A DNA stretch of 64,000 bases from Margaritispora aquatica. Lineage: Eukaryota; Ascomycota; Leotiomycetes; Helotiales; Discinellaceae. Where the stretch lies: contig VJWN01000014.1 in assembly GCA_007644065.1 (NCBI GenBank), forward strand, positions 1,289,359 to 1,353,358, given 5' to 3'. The notes beneath the pieces were generated by a model, which saw only the letters and a program-made list of their open reading frames with translations, did no database searches and had not been told where the DNA came from. Made by a program: the position numbers and the translations under genes. Below, in pieces: positions 11,312 through 24,557 of the stretch (within the stretch, counting starts at the first letter, position 1; the number at the start of each line of letters is the position of its first letter).

Positions 11312-13080
11312 TTCGGAATGGTGACTTTCTCCAACGACGTATTATATTTTCGGCCTCAACAGCCTCTATACAGAATTTCACGAGTCTTACTTCTTGAGGT
11401 ATATAATAGACTCAAAATCAGAGCTAGATTTGCCCGATCGCTTTGTCTACCTACCACTGTGTCACCAGTCTGAAATCAGCCGGTCTTTGGCTCGACACTC
11501 CTCAGCTACCTCAAGATACTTCGCATGCTTCCTTCAATTTCTCGTCAGGCAGCATCTTCAATGCCGAAGCCTTGCATTCTCAACCTTCGCCAAGTGTCTT
11601 GACACTAACATCTCGAAAGTCTAATTCGAGCTACCTATTTTCATGTGAAACAGTTCTCCCTTCTCATCCTATGCTAGCCATCCTATGTACTGTCAAATAT
11701 GCTTTTTTTTGCTTCCTTTAAGTCCCTTTGGGCGTTCAGACTACTTCTTCAGCCCAGTGTCTTCAGCTTTACTTGTTGCCAAAATCGAACCTCATCCTGT
11801 GGGCGTCCACGTGACATCTTTTATTTCGTTGCAAGAAGATTTCTCTTGCTGTGTTGGCTCCTTTTGGCTTTTCTTCTCATCCTCTGACTTGTGTGTCTTA
11901 TTTCTGTGACTAATATTTTGGAGCAGATCTGTGGTGTTTAGCTGCGAGGTGAAGTAAGATGGCCAATGGTCATTCCACTGTCACGAGACGGCAGTAACCG
12001 ACTTGGCCTGGGGCTGTTGGAAGGAAGCGAGAAATCCCTTTCTTTTCTTTAAATAGAAATGTGGAAGCGAATCATAAGCTTCAACATTTAGAGGTCTTAG
12101 ATCTAACTATAGGGTAATTGGGTGATTGAGGGTAGTTGTTATCATTGGAGATGAATGTCTTTCTTTGTATTTGCATTGCTTCAACTAAGGTAGTCTTTAC
12201 TGAGTATGAACAAAGCCTTGATTTCGCCGACAGTTGAGAAGATTGACCTATTCATCTCTAGTCAGTCAAGATGGAGAGCAGGGCAATTTATTCTAGGATA
12301 TGAGACGCATCATGACTTTGTCTGCATGCTTTCTGTACATTTTAGAGACTATATCAAGCCTTGACACTTAACTCCGAAGTGATATGGTAGAATGGATATA
12401 TGCCAGAAAAAGGAATTCACCCAGCTTTCATCTCCTCCAATCCATTACAAAGAATTACTCAATGCGGTATTCAAACTCCTCGTATTGATTTAAGCTTCGT
12501 ACTCCCTCAGATGCACTTGAACGCACCACCCAACAGTGATGCCTTCGGTAGCACATCCGACCCCAGATCCCAAGCTCGGCTGATTCCGATTCCTTCTCTC
12601 TGCTCTTCTCCTGATCATCCAACTGGAAAGTAGCCAACTCGTCGCTATAAACAGAATCTACACGCCAAGTCCCCAAGGCTGAGCCGCCATATTTCGCTGG
12701 CGTGACTTTATTTGTCCACACTGAGCTTAAGGCTTGTACGACATCAGTTGTGATTCCCTCTTTGCTACACTGTATTTGCTTTCGTCGCTTGAATCTCGTG
12801 CGTAAGGCGGATCTCTGAACTCTGTTGGGAGCAAGTGATGTATGTATGCGAGGTGTAGGGCCAGCTTGAATCCTGCCTAGAGGAGATCTGGATGTGATTT
12901 GGTCGAGGAGTCGAGAGATGGAGATGTGGTGGAGGCTGTAATGGTGTTTCTGGAGGTTGTGTGGAGGAGAGAGGGGTTGGCACCTGAGTCTGGTTCTATC
13001 TTTGGAAACTGAAGGCAGATTTGGGAATGATGGAGAAGATGGGTATTGTCCTAGCTTCTGAGACTGAGGGCTCGAGGATC
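11312..13080. other. Intergenic, no gene seen
   Basis: About 1.8 kb, pyrimidine-rich around 11400-11900. Reading frames here lack codon structure and motifs; I call no gene. Confidence 0.45.
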
Positions 13081-13087
13081 TATAAAG
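13081..13087 (+). promoter_or_regulatory. TATA-like element of the DUF4360 gene
   Basis: TATAAAG about 171 bp before ATG 13252, followed by a CT-rich leader (13120-13250) that looks like a fungal 5' UTR. Confidence 0.5.
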
Positions 13088-13251
13088 TGAGGGCTCCTCG
13101 TCTTCAATTCCAAATTCATCTCATCATCAGCATCAGCAGCATCTTCATCTTCATTCACATAAACACTAGCAGTCTCTCAAGCTTCTTTCAAACTCAAATC
13201 TTCTCCAAACCTTCAAATTTACATCTCACCTCACCCAAAAAACTATCCAAC

Positions 13252-14012
13252 ATGCATTTCACTCAAATCGTCGCCTTCACCTTGGGTCTCAGTGCTACCG
13301 CCTTCGGTCTCGTAACTCCTCGCGTCAACCCCTCAAAGGTCAAGATTCACGGCATCTCTCTCCTCGGAACTGGTTGCCCCGCTGGTACCGGCGACGTGCA
13401 AGTCGACGCTACCGGAACCCTCTTCGAGGCCACGTTCTCCGCCTACGTGGTGCAGACCGGTCCAGGAACCAAGGCTGCTGACTGGAGAAAGAACTGCAAG
13501 TTGACCATGAACATGGAGTTTGATGATGGTTTCCAGTATGTCTTTCCATTACCATATCTCACTTGCAAGTATTGTAAAATATTGTCTTAGCTGCTAACGA
13601 GCGACCGATAGATTCACCATCCTCGAGACACAGATGAAAGGCTTCAAAGAGATTCCCTCCGGCGCTGCTGGTGTCTGCAGCAATGTATTCAGCTTCACTG
13701 GCTCCTCCGACTCCGTAACTTACAGGCTTCCACTGCCAGGACCAACATCTGGTAACTTCATGTTGCCCTCTTCACCTTCCATTACTTCTTGGTCTCCATG
13801 CGGTGGCCAGACTGCCATCTTGAACATGAATACTCAGTGCAGCTTGAGCCCAACTCACTTGCCTGCCTTGATTGCTGTGAGTTTTGATTTTTCTTCCCTT
13901 TTGCCGACATGGTACATGTAAAAGGATCATGAATACTGACTTGGAATAGGTCGATTCTGTCAGCGGCAAACTCCATGTCAAGTTTGCTGTTTCCTGGAGA
14001 CAGTGCCACTAG
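13252..14012 (+). CDS. Secreted DUF4360 protein
   Basis: Small secreted protein of 203 aa; the family's biochemical role is not established. Exons 13252-13535, 13612-13876 and 13950-14012 splice in frame with canonical sites. The start is fixed by a good signal peptide (MHFTQIVAFTLGLSATAFGL). DUF4360 landmarks follow: GTGCPAGTGDVQV, the YVVQTGPG segment, RKNCKLTMNMEF, WSPCGGQTAILNMNTQC near the end, and the terminal beta strand HVKFAVSWRQC. Six cysteines in the mature protein suggest disulfides. In other fungi such proteins are often abundant in the secretome; that is family knowledge, not seen here. A TATA element and a long leader suggest strong expression. Confidence 0.87.
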
Positions 14013-15050
14013 AGGTGCCAAGTAATTGGGCCTTTCTGTCATAGGCTAGATTGGTAGTGCGCTTGTGGTGGTTAGAATGGTTCTGCGATGATTCGGAGTT
14101 CCTGGCGAGAGTTTGGTAGGGATGCATTAAGGGTTGGGATTCAGGTCACTCCTTTTCTTTGTGGGATATTTGGTTGCGTTTGATTTTACATCCGGGCTTT
14201 CATGACATTCCCTTGGTATGGTAATTGGAATTGGATTATGATTATGATTATGATTAGCTGCGTTACTTGGCAATTGCCGCAAAAACGGATCTTTTAGTCT
14301 ACCAAATCATGGTCTTATCGAATTTGCTTTGTGAAGTTATTGATTTGACATTTGTCTCATATGTGACAATGCCCTAGAATGAAATGAATAATTGCAATCC
14401 CTTTTTGGCTCTAGATTAAGCGAGAATCATTATTTTGAAAGCCTGCCTACAGTGTCCTTACATAAACCAGTATCGTAAAATACAATACGGATAGAGGATC
14501 GAGCCATTGTGAATAAGTATGTCAGATCTTGAACGACATCCAAAAACCTAAGACGAAACAAGGGTCCAGTGGAAATTTTGGAAATTTCGACAACAATCAG
14601 ATTTGTTATAACAATTTTTTTCTAGCAACGATAGGCGGAATTACAGCCCCAAAAAAGCGAACTAAGATTATCTCTAGTCTGATACCAATATTGGTAATGT
14701 TATTATACTATTGGCAATGTTGTTATCGAATAACTTTAGGTAATACGGAAGTATGGAGTGGTAACATTACCTTATCTTCTAGAGTATGCATATTGATTTC
14801 ATTGGTCGATAGTCGAGCAGGGTTCTATCATGTGACTTGAAAGCTAGTCGGGGTCTGTGTTTTGTGTGTTTGTTTACATCCCGCATATTTTTGGTAGTCG
14901 CGAACTCTCAATATCCTCATCGAACTCAGCTCCAAAGTATTCTCACCACAACGTCCGCCATTTGCCTCCCTCAAACCCCAGATAGGCTTTAAATTCAATC
15001 AACTACCTCCCTTAATTCCAGCAATCGATTCATACAAAAAGAACATAGAT
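14013..15050. other. Intergenic with an ATTATG microsatellite
   Basis: About 1 kb. A short tandem repeat of GATTAT units runs from about 14234 to 14256. The stretch 14600-14780 is locally AT-rich. A reading frame at 14529-14840 has no support. Confidence 0.45.
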
Positions 15051-17573
15051 ATGGCGAACGCGGATCAGCGATCCAGAAGCAGGAAGATCCGCGACCTCAG
15101 TCGCGAGATTGACCACAGAACCCATTCAATCGCTTCTTCGACAGGTTCTAATCATGGAACTGTTACTATGGACCTTACATCTGTCTTCAATTACTCGGAG
15201 CTGGATCCTAACGACGACGAAATATTTAGCTCAACTAACAAGTTACAATATACTCCCGCAACGAGACGTCCCGAAATCCGCGACACTGCAAAGAAGTATG
15301 GCAGATGGTCACCTCGCAGAGAACAGACACCAGTCATAAATACATCAATTATGGATCAGGCTTTCAAAGACTTCTCGGGGACAGCTGGTGGAAACAGCAA
15401 TACGTTCACACTTGAGCTTCCTCGGAGCGCGCCCAGAAGTCGGTTTCAACCATCACCAGCTCCCGAAGACGAATCCCTTCTGGGAACAGTAGTTAAAGCA
15501 TCCATTGAACACGATAAAGAAAACACACCTCGGTCGAAATCTCAAAGTGCTCAGAAGCTCTCAAAGGGTTCGTCTCTGAAAGGTTCACCATACATTTCTC
15601 ACGCAAGTCGGAATGTGAATGGTGAACGGAAAACACTTGCAGAGCTCCATGCCCAGGTCGATGACGATTCAGAAAACTCACTCTATCTCAACGAGCGGCC
15701 AGAGACTCTTACTCTGCCTTCCAATAGTCGTTTTGCTAAACATCAATCTACGATCCCTACACTTCAAGAAATTCTCCAACCACAAGCCTCTCCAAAGCCC
15801 AACTACTTTTCTCAGTCACAAAAGCGCAAGTCTTCTGGTCCCTTACCATCTGCGATCCAAGGACATCAAGTATCAGGGTCCAATGGTAAAATCTCCATTC
15901 CAAAACAACGTCGTCAACCTTCTGCTGCTGCGGTGCGAGCTCCAAGTCAGGTACAAGAACAGCGCATATATTCTACTGCGACCTCAGCCCAGATGCAACA
16001 ACTTCAAGTCACCAATACATTTGCGTTTGATCAATCACAAGTCTCCAAGACATCTCCCACCGAACTGCTCCCAGAAGAACCTGCGCGACGACGCTCTCAG
16101 CCCGAATCCTCTTTCCTCTTCACGCCAACTTATGCGCCTCAGCCTGACACCCCAGTAGCGGAAAAACGAACGCGACACATAAGATCCAACTCCAATCCCA
16201 CACTCCCCACCCAGACTTTTGTCATCCCAGCAGAATGCGCTGAAAAGACAAAGCCAATCGATGTTCGTGTTCCTGTCATGGTTAGGGATGGGAAGGTTGA
16301 AGCACCACCTGTTCGACGTCGCCGAAGCCCTATTGATGGTATTGTCATTCCAGACGACGAGGAGGAGTTATACCGAATGATCATAGAATTACATGGCTCG
16401 ATTGGTCAGCTGCAGGGTCAGAACGAGAGCTGGATTGTCAAATTCAGTCAGTTACAGCAAGAGCATGCCGCAGAGTTGGAAATACTGAGGGCTGAGATTG
16501 CTAGCATGCGTGTGGCCCAGCAGCAACAGCAGAAGGAAGTGACTCGAGAACAAACACGATACGAGGACGATACTCGTGCCTCATCTCGCGGGGCGCATTC
16601 TCGTCGTGTAAGCCGAGCTTCGTCTCGTGCGACAACTCGAGTCGAAGAGTTGGAGGAGAACACTCAAAACACCCAGAATCAAGATTCAGAGAATTTCACT
16701 CAGCGTACGAATCTTCAGGATGATCTGACACGAGCTTCATCCAGAGGCTCTGTAAGTCGGCGCATTGATGAATCTGTTCGCAACACACAAACTACAAATG
16801 TTACTCGAGATATCAATACCCGGGCATCTTCTAGGGCATCTGCGCAATACCATGAAGAACCTAGAGAGCCTCTAGATGAGCTGACAGAAGAGGTGAACAC
16901 TAGAGTGTCTAAAGTCCAGTCCAGGCAAGATCCAGAAGTTCGCCAGAACCATCAATCTATTCCTGAACCTACCCAGAATATGACATCGGCGTACATCATT
17001 GAGGACATTGAAGCCAAAAATGATCATCCAGTATTATCCAACAATGCTAGGCAAGTTCTCGATGGACTCTGTGGCCACAATTGCAATAACTGCAAGATAT
17101 GCGTTCGGGTTGCCTCATTTCATCTAAAGGCTGGTGCTAAGTATCCTAAGCAAACTGTTCGCACCGAGAAACCTATCCCATCTTCGCAGCGAGATTTGCC
17201 ATATGAGGATGATCCAACTATTCGACCAGTTCGTGCTCCAGGAATTGCATTAGCCTCTGTTATCAAGGGCTTGGAAGATGAGATTACACACTTGAAGAGG
17301 CGACACGCCCAAGTCACCAATTTGTACCACCGTCAGGATCCAGCCATCAAGCGGAAGGAGAGGATCATGATTTGCGAGGAGATGGGCCAGTTGAAGTCAA
17401 TGATTGATGTCAAGTCTGACCAGGTTTACGATTTATATGATGTACTGGAAGGTCAGCTCGAAGCTGGACAGATGATGGAGCAGTCTGCTATTGACATCAC
17501 GGTCATGGAGGCCAAGGAGGAGGATGATGACACTTTGCCATGGGAGCAGGTCCTAGATGAGGAACAAGACTGA
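15051..17573 (+). CDS. ppc89: Spindle pole body protein, Cep57/PPC89 family
   Basis: Structural protein of the fungal microtubule-organising centre, 840 aa, one exon. The first half is a low-complexity Ser/Pro/Arg/Gln-rich region. Around residues 440-490 is the coiled coil typical of the PPC89/Cep57 centrosome-localisation domain (ELYRMIIELHGSIGQLQGQN ... LEILRAEIASM). Three RASSR-type repeats (TRASSRGAHSRR, TRASSRGSVSRR, TRASSRASA) follow. Next comes a Cys-rich motif, LCGHNCNNCKICVR, and then a C-terminal Cep57 microtubule-binding-like helix (ASVIKGLEDEITHLKRRHAQVTNLYH ... MIDVKSDQVYDLYDVLEGQ, given here in parts). The acidic tail ends EEDDDTLPWEQVLDEEQD. S. pombe Ppc89 anchors Sid4 at the pole; conservation of that role is inferred. 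It is convergent with the Asp-tRNA synthetase gene. Confidence 0.83.
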   Translation: MANADQRSRSRKIRDLSREIDHRTHSIASSTGSNHGTVTMDLTSVFNYSELDPNDDEIFSSTNKLQYTPATRRPEIRDTAKKYGRWSPRREQTPVINTSIMDQAFKDFSGTAGGNSNTFTLELPRSAPRSRFQPSPAPEDESLLGTVVKASIEHDKENTPRSKSQSAQKLSKGSSLKGSPYISHASRNVNGERKTLAELHAQVDDDSENSLYLNERPETLTLPSNSRFAKHQSTIPTLQEILQPQASPKPNYFSQSQKRKSSGPLPSAIQGHQVSGSNGKISIPKQRRQPSAAAVRAPSQVQEQRIYSTATSAQMQQLQVTNTFAFDQSQVSKTSPTELLPEEPARRRSQPESSFLFTPTYAPQPDTPVAEKRTRHIRSNSNPTLPTQTFVIPAECAEKTKPIDVRVPVMVRDGKVEAPPVRRRRSPIDGIVIPDDEEELYRMIIELHGSIGQLQGQNESWIVKFSQLQQEHAAELEILRAEIASMRVAQQQQQKEVTREQTRYEDDTRASSRGAHSRRVSRASSRATTRVEELEENTQNTQNQDSENFTQRTNLQDDLTRASSRGSVSRRIDESVRNTQTTNVTRDINTRASSRASAQYHEEPREPLDELTEEVNTRVSKVQSRQDPEVRQNHQSIPEPTQNMTSAYIIEDIEAKNDHPVLSNNARQVLDGLCGHNCNNCKICVRVASFHLKAGAKYPKQTVRTEKPIPSSQRDLPYEDDPTIRPVRAPGIALASVIKGLEDEITHLKRRHAQVTNLYHRQDPAIKRKERIMICEEMGQLKSMIDVKSDQVYDLYDVLEGQLEAGQMMEQSAIDITVMEAKEEDDDTLPWEQVLDEEQD

Positions 17574-18513
17574 TGTATTGTTTTTGTAACATTATTTTCA
17601 GGATAATTGGAGTTTTAGCAGGCAGGCATTGGGATATGGGCATGGATGGGTAGGAATGGTGTTTGGATCTGTCATTGTGTTCGCTTGGTGTATAATGTGC
17701 TCACTTGGTGACACTTTTCTGTTGAGATAAGATTTCAATCAAGGGAATCATGCACAACTTTTTCTCGTTCATTGTTCACATGCCAAGTGTTCTTGAATGC
17801 TTCTGATCTCTAGATGGAGCAATGATCAAGCATGCAGCCGAGTGAATTGGTGAGAGAAGAACTTTGCAAATAGAGATAAGGTAACTTCCCTGCAGGCTCA
17901 GAAGAGAGTACCTTCGGCAGTGCGGAAGTCTACATAAGAAGGGAGGGTTTTCTAGTGGTTTAGCTTAAGTAAGATTATATCATAACTCGACTTTTCATGA
18001 CATTACCTAGGTAGGTATCTTAGGTCTGCATTGCCATTCCTGACTAGAGTTAGGCAGGCAGGCAGGCAGGGCAAGGAGACAGTAGATGAGCATAGTATAG
18101 TGAGAAGTGATGATGTGGGTATGACGATATCTTATGCTGTTGTGGAGATTGTTGGGTGTTAAGATTGAGTTTGATTTAGTCTTGTGCTATCTTGGTCTAT
18201 ATCTATCTAATCTACATAATATTACAGTATTCGTACATTTCTCTCTTTGTGGGTAGTAAATCTCTCTTCTTTCGTCTGCCCGTTCACACTGGTTTGGTAT
18301 TGAGTCCATCTACATCTCAATCTTAATCTCACAGACCATTTTTGTTCCAACACTTTGCCTACACATCGTTCTATCCACCTCAACTCGGAAGCCAACCAAA
18401 GCACTGCTTCTAAGGTAGGCTACCTTAGCAGCACCAACTACTAAGAAATCATGCCATACCTCTACGGGATGATGAGATTTCTATCTCCACGGGTTTCTTC
18501 CTCCGTAGGGAGG
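17574..18513. other. Intergenic between convergent genes, with a (GGCA)n tract
   Basis: About 0.94 kb between the ppc89 and aspartyl-tRNA synthetase 3' ends. A GGCA microsatellite of about five units lies at 18052-18071. No gene seen. Confidence 0.5.
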
Positions 18514-20810
18514 TTAAGTTGATAAGGTCTGAGCAGGCTTGATCAACTCAAGATGGTATCTGTTCAACTCCGTATCCGTCATGCGCGAAGGACTACGAAC
18601 CATCATGTCCTCGCCCTTCGAGCTCTTTGGAAACGCAATGACATCCTTCACGGACTCCCGTCCCGTCATGACGGCTATCATGCGATCAAACCCAATCGCC
18701 AAACCCGCATGGGGCGGACAGCCTGAAGCGAGGGCATCAAACAGGTGCGAGAAATCAGCCATGCGCTCCTCGCTCATCTTGAGGATATTCCGCATGACGA
18801 ACTTCTGCATCTCAGCATTGTGGATACGTCGACTGCCGCCACCGAGCTCGACACCGTTGACCACCAGGTCGTAGTGGTCTGCTTTGGCGCTCAGGGGGTC
18901 GGTGAGCAAGAGGTCGACGTCTTCGGCTGTCTTGGGTGCTGTGAAAGGGTGGTGCGTTGCTGAGAAACCGGCTGTGCCGCCTTGGCCAGGGTCAACGCCG
19001 TTGTCGAGTGTGAACATCGGGAAGTTGGTTACCCATAGGTAGTGATGTGCTGGGTCTGGTTTGAGTAGGCCTTCTGCAACGGCTGCTTTATAGATGGCGA
19101 GGCGAAGTTTTCCTAGCATTGTTGAGCCACCTGTGTGGGGTAGATTTTCACGAGCTTGGATGATTACTAAATCACCCTCATCAAAAGTAACGTTGATCTT
19201 GTGCTGCTTCTTGGGGTGGTATCGTGGTCTAGCGCTGGTTTCTATGAGCTCTTTGAATTGCTGGACGCCTTCGAAGCCGAAGATTTGGAGTCCTTCCATC
19301 GGTTTGCGGAAATTGACAACGGACACACCAGGTGGTCCGTCAGGGTTCTTTGAGAAGATTTCTGCCTCAGGTGAATCGAGGAATTTACGAATGAAAGCTT
19401 GCACTTCTTCGCTGGTACCATCTAACCGAATCTTGAAAGCCTCGATGATTGGGTCTTCGATGGAAGTGAGCATACCACGGAGATCTTCAGAGATGACTTG
19501 ATCAATACGGTAAATCTATGAATGTTAGCAAATGTAGAATGCCCTTCGAACTAGGCTTACAAGAGGGGATATCCGTAGGTCTGGTTTATCCGAACCATGT
19601 CTTGACATGGCCTCATCATATGACATTCGAAGAAATTGATGATTAGTCAGGGGATCTTTAATATATGTCCCAGCTTCCGCAAAATGTGAGTACACAGATT
19701 TGATAAGTGCTTCTACCCTGGCCATAACGCCTTGCCCATCAGTAAATGCCATTTCCAAATCAATCTACAAATGTTAGTATCCTTTCAAAAGTATTGAAAT
19801 CTCCATCTTTTACCTGTGTGAATTCGGGTTGCCGGTCAGCTCGCAAGTCTTCGTCCCGAAAGCACTTTGCAAACTGCATGTATCGATGAATACCACTCGC
19901 CATTAGGATTTGTTTGTACTGTTGTGGACTTTGAGGAAGTGCGTATGCAAATCCGGGTTTCCTCGTCGGAACCAAAAATTCTCGAGCTCCTTCAGGTGTA
20001 GACTTGAATAGAATCGGTGTTTCAATCTCTTGGAACTCTTGCAATTCTTTCCTGATGAAAGCGGCGACTTCTGATCTGAACAACAGCCGAGACTTTAGCT
20101 CTTCATCGAATCGAATTTGGAGATGCCTACTCTGTGGAGGGAAGACGTGATTTGTGCTCGTGTTGAGGTCCGCTGGAAAGGAATTCAGACATGATAGTGC
20201 TGAGGCTTTGATCTCCAATTGACTGATCTCTACATGCTTTTCCGAATTCTGAACATTCCTCTTCGCAGCACCCTTGGGCTCATGCTTTATTGCTAGGGAT
20301 CCACTGACACTTATTGGGCTGCTGAGTTTTATGTTCTTTAATTGCTGAACCAATTCTGGCCCTATACATATGATCTGTATTCGTGAGGCTCCTGGTCCAC
20401 CTGCTACGTGGGCAAATGCCATTGTCGCTGAGAGAACTGTGAGCTTGGCCAGGAAGCCAACAACGGTGACATCTTCACCCACAGAGGAGAGAGGTATTTG
20501 GGATTTGATTTCAAATGTGGGATGTGTTGCATCATCTATGCTATTATTTAGCTATTTTGCAAGAGATTTGGACTTGAAATGATGTACACGATGCTTTAAA
20601 CTCCTTCCAAGAATTCTCCAATGATGTGCCTCCATCCTCTTCCACCTTCACATCGGTATGCGCTGCCCATGGCTGTTCTGAACTACTAGAATTGTGTCTA
20701 ATAGCCGTTGATCTTACGATTTGTGTCGCAGTCAGCCTTGGTGCTTGCTGCAAGCTTCGATGGATGGCGTATCGCGAAGCTTGTCTCAGACAGCTTTGAA
20801 TAACCATCAT
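18514..20810 (-). CDS. msd1: Mitochondrial aspartyl-tRNA synthetase
   Basis: Class II aminoacyl-tRNA synthetase that charges mitochondrial tRNA-Asp, about 717 aa. Minus-strand exons are 20810-20590, 20540-19814, 19764-19561 and 19515-18514; all phases close. The N-terminus is Arg/Ser/Gln-rich without acidic residues ([19 protein letters not shown]), as in a mitochondrial presequence. An OB-fold anticodon-binding domain follows ([14 protein letters not shown]). The catalytic core shows motif 2 [16 protein letters not shown] and motif 3 [21 protein letters not shown], ending [16 protein letters not shown]. The bacterial-type GAD-like insert lies between them (residues about 430-560), which fits the mitochondrial/bacterial AspS type rather than the cytosolic enzyme. 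Two adjacent Met codons compete as the start. Confidence 0.93.
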
Positions 20811-22579
20811 CTCCCCAATTCGGAGAGAAGTCAGCTTTCATGCAACTTCTCTCGTGCTCGATGGTCGTGGAAGACTGAACTTCGTGTTTGTCGAAGAAAA
20901 TTAGTGAGCTAGCAACTGTATATGCAAAAGATAGAACAGAGGTGAAACTCCAATCCGAAAAGGCATTCAAATCTGCAAGCTCAAATTTCAAGGACGTGTA
21001 AGCTTTGAAAGACAAACGTTGTGTAATGGGATGTTTATTTCGTATGTTTCTGAACAAAGTTGGGTGTTCTTCGGCCCTCCTAACAATTCGAGGTTGAAGC
21101 TCTCCTAATCGGGTCTAGCTCCGGCACATTGGAAAAATATATTTATACTACAACATTTCGGACTTTCTTTCATCTTTATCCTTCCAAGTTTTAAACACGT
21201 ACGCCCTCCAAACATTCCATACAGTTGATGCGCAATTGCTAACAAATTTGCAGATGATGAAAAGCCAGCGTGTTATTATGACTACAATTCCTCCTCCTCG
21301 AACTTTCAAACCCTCCCTTCACCGGGCTTCAGCGGTCTGATGGCAAGAGGAGATGGGAAGAGTGAAATAAGCGTTCGACACACTCCTTGTTAACTATCGG
21401 ACGCGATGAAGGCATCTCTGAACCTCAAAACTTGGAAGGCATCAATGACGAATGGTCTGCGCAGATGAATAGTTGTGTTTGGTTGGCTGGCTTCACTGCG
21501 CAGATTCCCATGCACAATTGAAGAGAGAACTCTTTGCATGCTCTCTCGACAAATAGGTATATTGCGCAACAATTGCATGACCACCAATTTTAAGATCGCA
21601 TTAACCCCCACTCCATTCGACAGGTTGTTTGCTTATGCCCTGCTTGCTATTGCAAAAACCACAAACACTCTTTTACAACTGATCCCGATTACAGGCTATG
21701 AAGAACCAGATACCCTGACAATGCTTTCACTACTTTTTGATAGGAGTCGGCATTAGTATTAACAAAAATGTGTCTAGTCTTGGTGCTACATGATGGATTA
21801 CCTGCAGACAGCGGCGAAGGCAGCTCACAGAGAATCAATAGTCAATGAAATTATGAAGTATTATTTGACACATTCTCTCTGCGATATTATACTTTTATAT
21901 CGCACTGACCGGACCGGACAATGTGCTTGACTTGACACTGACTTAACCCTGGAAACATCATGATGTCTCAATTGCCAATCACGGACCCCTTCTCTCTTTC
22001 CTTTTCCTTCACCCATGACGAGTTTGACAGCACTTTCGATCAGCCAACTCAGCCATAATTGCCACACCTAGAACATGGATTCATAGCCCACCAGACCCCT
22101 CTTTCGCCTGGTTGTGTGCTGGACTGCTGGACTGCTGTAGCCTGTATGTTTGTACTATGAAGAAGAAGAAGTACTGAGTTTCCGAATATTCAGAGATTCT
22201 CAAATCATGCTGGCTGTCTTGGAACCCGGTAATACTCGTGACAGCTGAAGCTACTTTTATTAGTGCAATAATGCCACGGTAACAAGGCCTGAAAGTCATT
22301 TCATACAGATTGCGGCTTGTGGATTGCGGATTGCCCAGCCCGAGCCACCTCTGCTCTGGGATTCCGAACCACCAGAAACTACGAAGAATACGTCAGGTCA
22401 AACAACTTTGATCTACCACTGTATTTCACAGAATAAACACTGCGAGAAGCTGCAGGAAGACATTCGGTTTGACCATTTACCTGTGCATTTTGCCCAGCAA
22501 TACGCACTAAGCACATAGTCGCAATTGTCGCCCAGAACCGGAGGTTGTCGCAAGGCCAGCAAGGCTGCTGTAATCCAAG
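20811..22579. other. Intergenic, no gene seen
   Basis: About 1.77 kb between the starts of two divergent genes (Asp-tRNA synthetase on minus, AP180 on plus). No frame here has a recognisable domain. A direct repeat GGACTGCT occurs at about 22121-22136. Confidence 0.45.
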
Positions 22580-24520
22580 ATGGCGAGCTCTTTCGAGAAG
22601 TCAGTAAAGGGAGCAACGAAGATCAAGGTCAGTTGGGGCAAAGGAGCTATCTGCTATCATAAGGGGATCCTACTAATGCGGTTCATTTGCAGGCCGCACC
22701 GCCCAAATCCAAGTACGAATCCCTTGCGCCCTTGATTGAATCTACAGGGAGACTGACACTCATTACCACACAGATATATTGAGCACATCTTGATTGCGAC
22801 ACATTCGGGAGAGGCTGGAGTGGCCGAGGTTTTCCGGGCGCTGCAGAATCGGTTACGAGACTCAACATGGACTGTGGTATTCAAGAGCTTAATAACGGTT
22901 CATCTGATGATCAGAGAAGGGTCGCCGGATGTGACACTCGGTTATCTGGCAAGGCATAGGAATATGCTTGCCATAGGGAGTTTCTCTGAAGGTGTGTAAA
23001 TCAATGCAGTCTGGGAGATTCTTGGGAGGCTTCGTAGGGGAGCCTATATCAAAGAGGTCATGCTAATGAGCATGGTAAAGTCCAAACACAGGGCCGCAAC
23101 ATCAAAAATTATACCAACTACTTGACCGAGCGATCGAGAGCATACAAGGAAACAAAATGCGATTTTGTACGTGGAGCAGAGAACAGGATGGAGAAGATGA
23201 CTGTTGAGAAGGGTCTATTACGCGAGACGGAAACTATCCAGCATCAAATTGAGGCACTGCTGAAATGTGACGTAAGTTGGAGACCCTGTTTGGCAGAGAG
23301 GACTTGCTGAGTTTGATCCAGGTTTTGGATAACGAGCCAGAGAACGAAATTACCATTACGGTCTTCCGAATGTTGGTGCTGGATTTATTAGCAATGTTTC
23401 ACGTCATGAACCAAGCTATGATCAATCTTTTGAGTAAGTTGAATAGACAATTGGCGATATTTCTGCTTATGAGATTCTAGGTCATTTCTTCGAAATGTCG
23501 AGGCCAGATGCCGAACGAGCCATGGGAATCTATAAAAATTTCACGAAACAAACGGACTACGTAGTTCAATATCTAAGTACAGCACGGCAATACGAACACC
23601 AAACAAGGGTCGAGGTTCCCAAGCTCAAGCATGCACCTGTCAATCTTGTCAAGCAGTTGGAGGACTACCTTATGGATGCCGACTTCGAGATCAACCGAAG
23701 ACAGTATCTTGCGGAACAGGAATCGAAGACAGGCAAGAGTACAAGTAATGGTGCAAGTAAAGCAGCTGCGACTTCATCCAAACCGGAACCAGAGCCGTCA
23801 CGAGCTGCAACAGGTCGATCGTTTCCAGACCCTGTTGTAGCATCTACTGCCAAGACTCCGGTACCAGTAAAGGCTCCAGATGACGATCTAATCGACTTCT
23901 TCGATTCGATTGATCAACAACCCGTAGCAACTCAACCTACGGCAGCACCACAATTCAACAATGGGCCATCTCAATTCGTTAGCCAACAACTGCCAACACA
24001 GTTCCCACAAAATGGTTTTATGCCCACCCAGACGGGCTTCCAGGATCCTAATCAGTTCCCTACACAGCAACAGCCATTCAATAATGGATTTGCAAATCCT
24101 CAGCAGCCACCTCAGATCCAACCCAACTTCACCGGTGCTGGATTTGGTGGTTATACGCCTCAACAATCTTTCCAGCCTGGTAATTTGTCTTCAATACCTC
24201 AAGACGCGCCAGCAACTTTCCAACCCCAGCAAATGCCTCAGCAAATGCCTCCGCAAATGCCGCAACAACAACTACTTGCACCAATGCAAACAGCCCAAGT
24301 AACGAATCCCTTCCGTCAGTCCATGATGACAGCAAATCAGACTGGTATGCCTGGGCCACAATTCCCAGCTTCTCCCATCGCATCGCCCGTGACTCGGCAA
24401 TCTACCAATCCATTTGCCAAGTCGGCATCTCCAGCATCGCAGCCATTTTCTCCACCACCCGATCAACAATTCCAACAGCAACAGATGCAACAGCAACAGC
24501 AGCAAATGCAACAACAACAA

Positions 24521-24557
<37 letters not shown>

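Noticed and set aside
14529..14840. 103-aa frame in an AT-rich gap, possible transposon relic
   Set aside because: No transposase motif, no terminal repeats.
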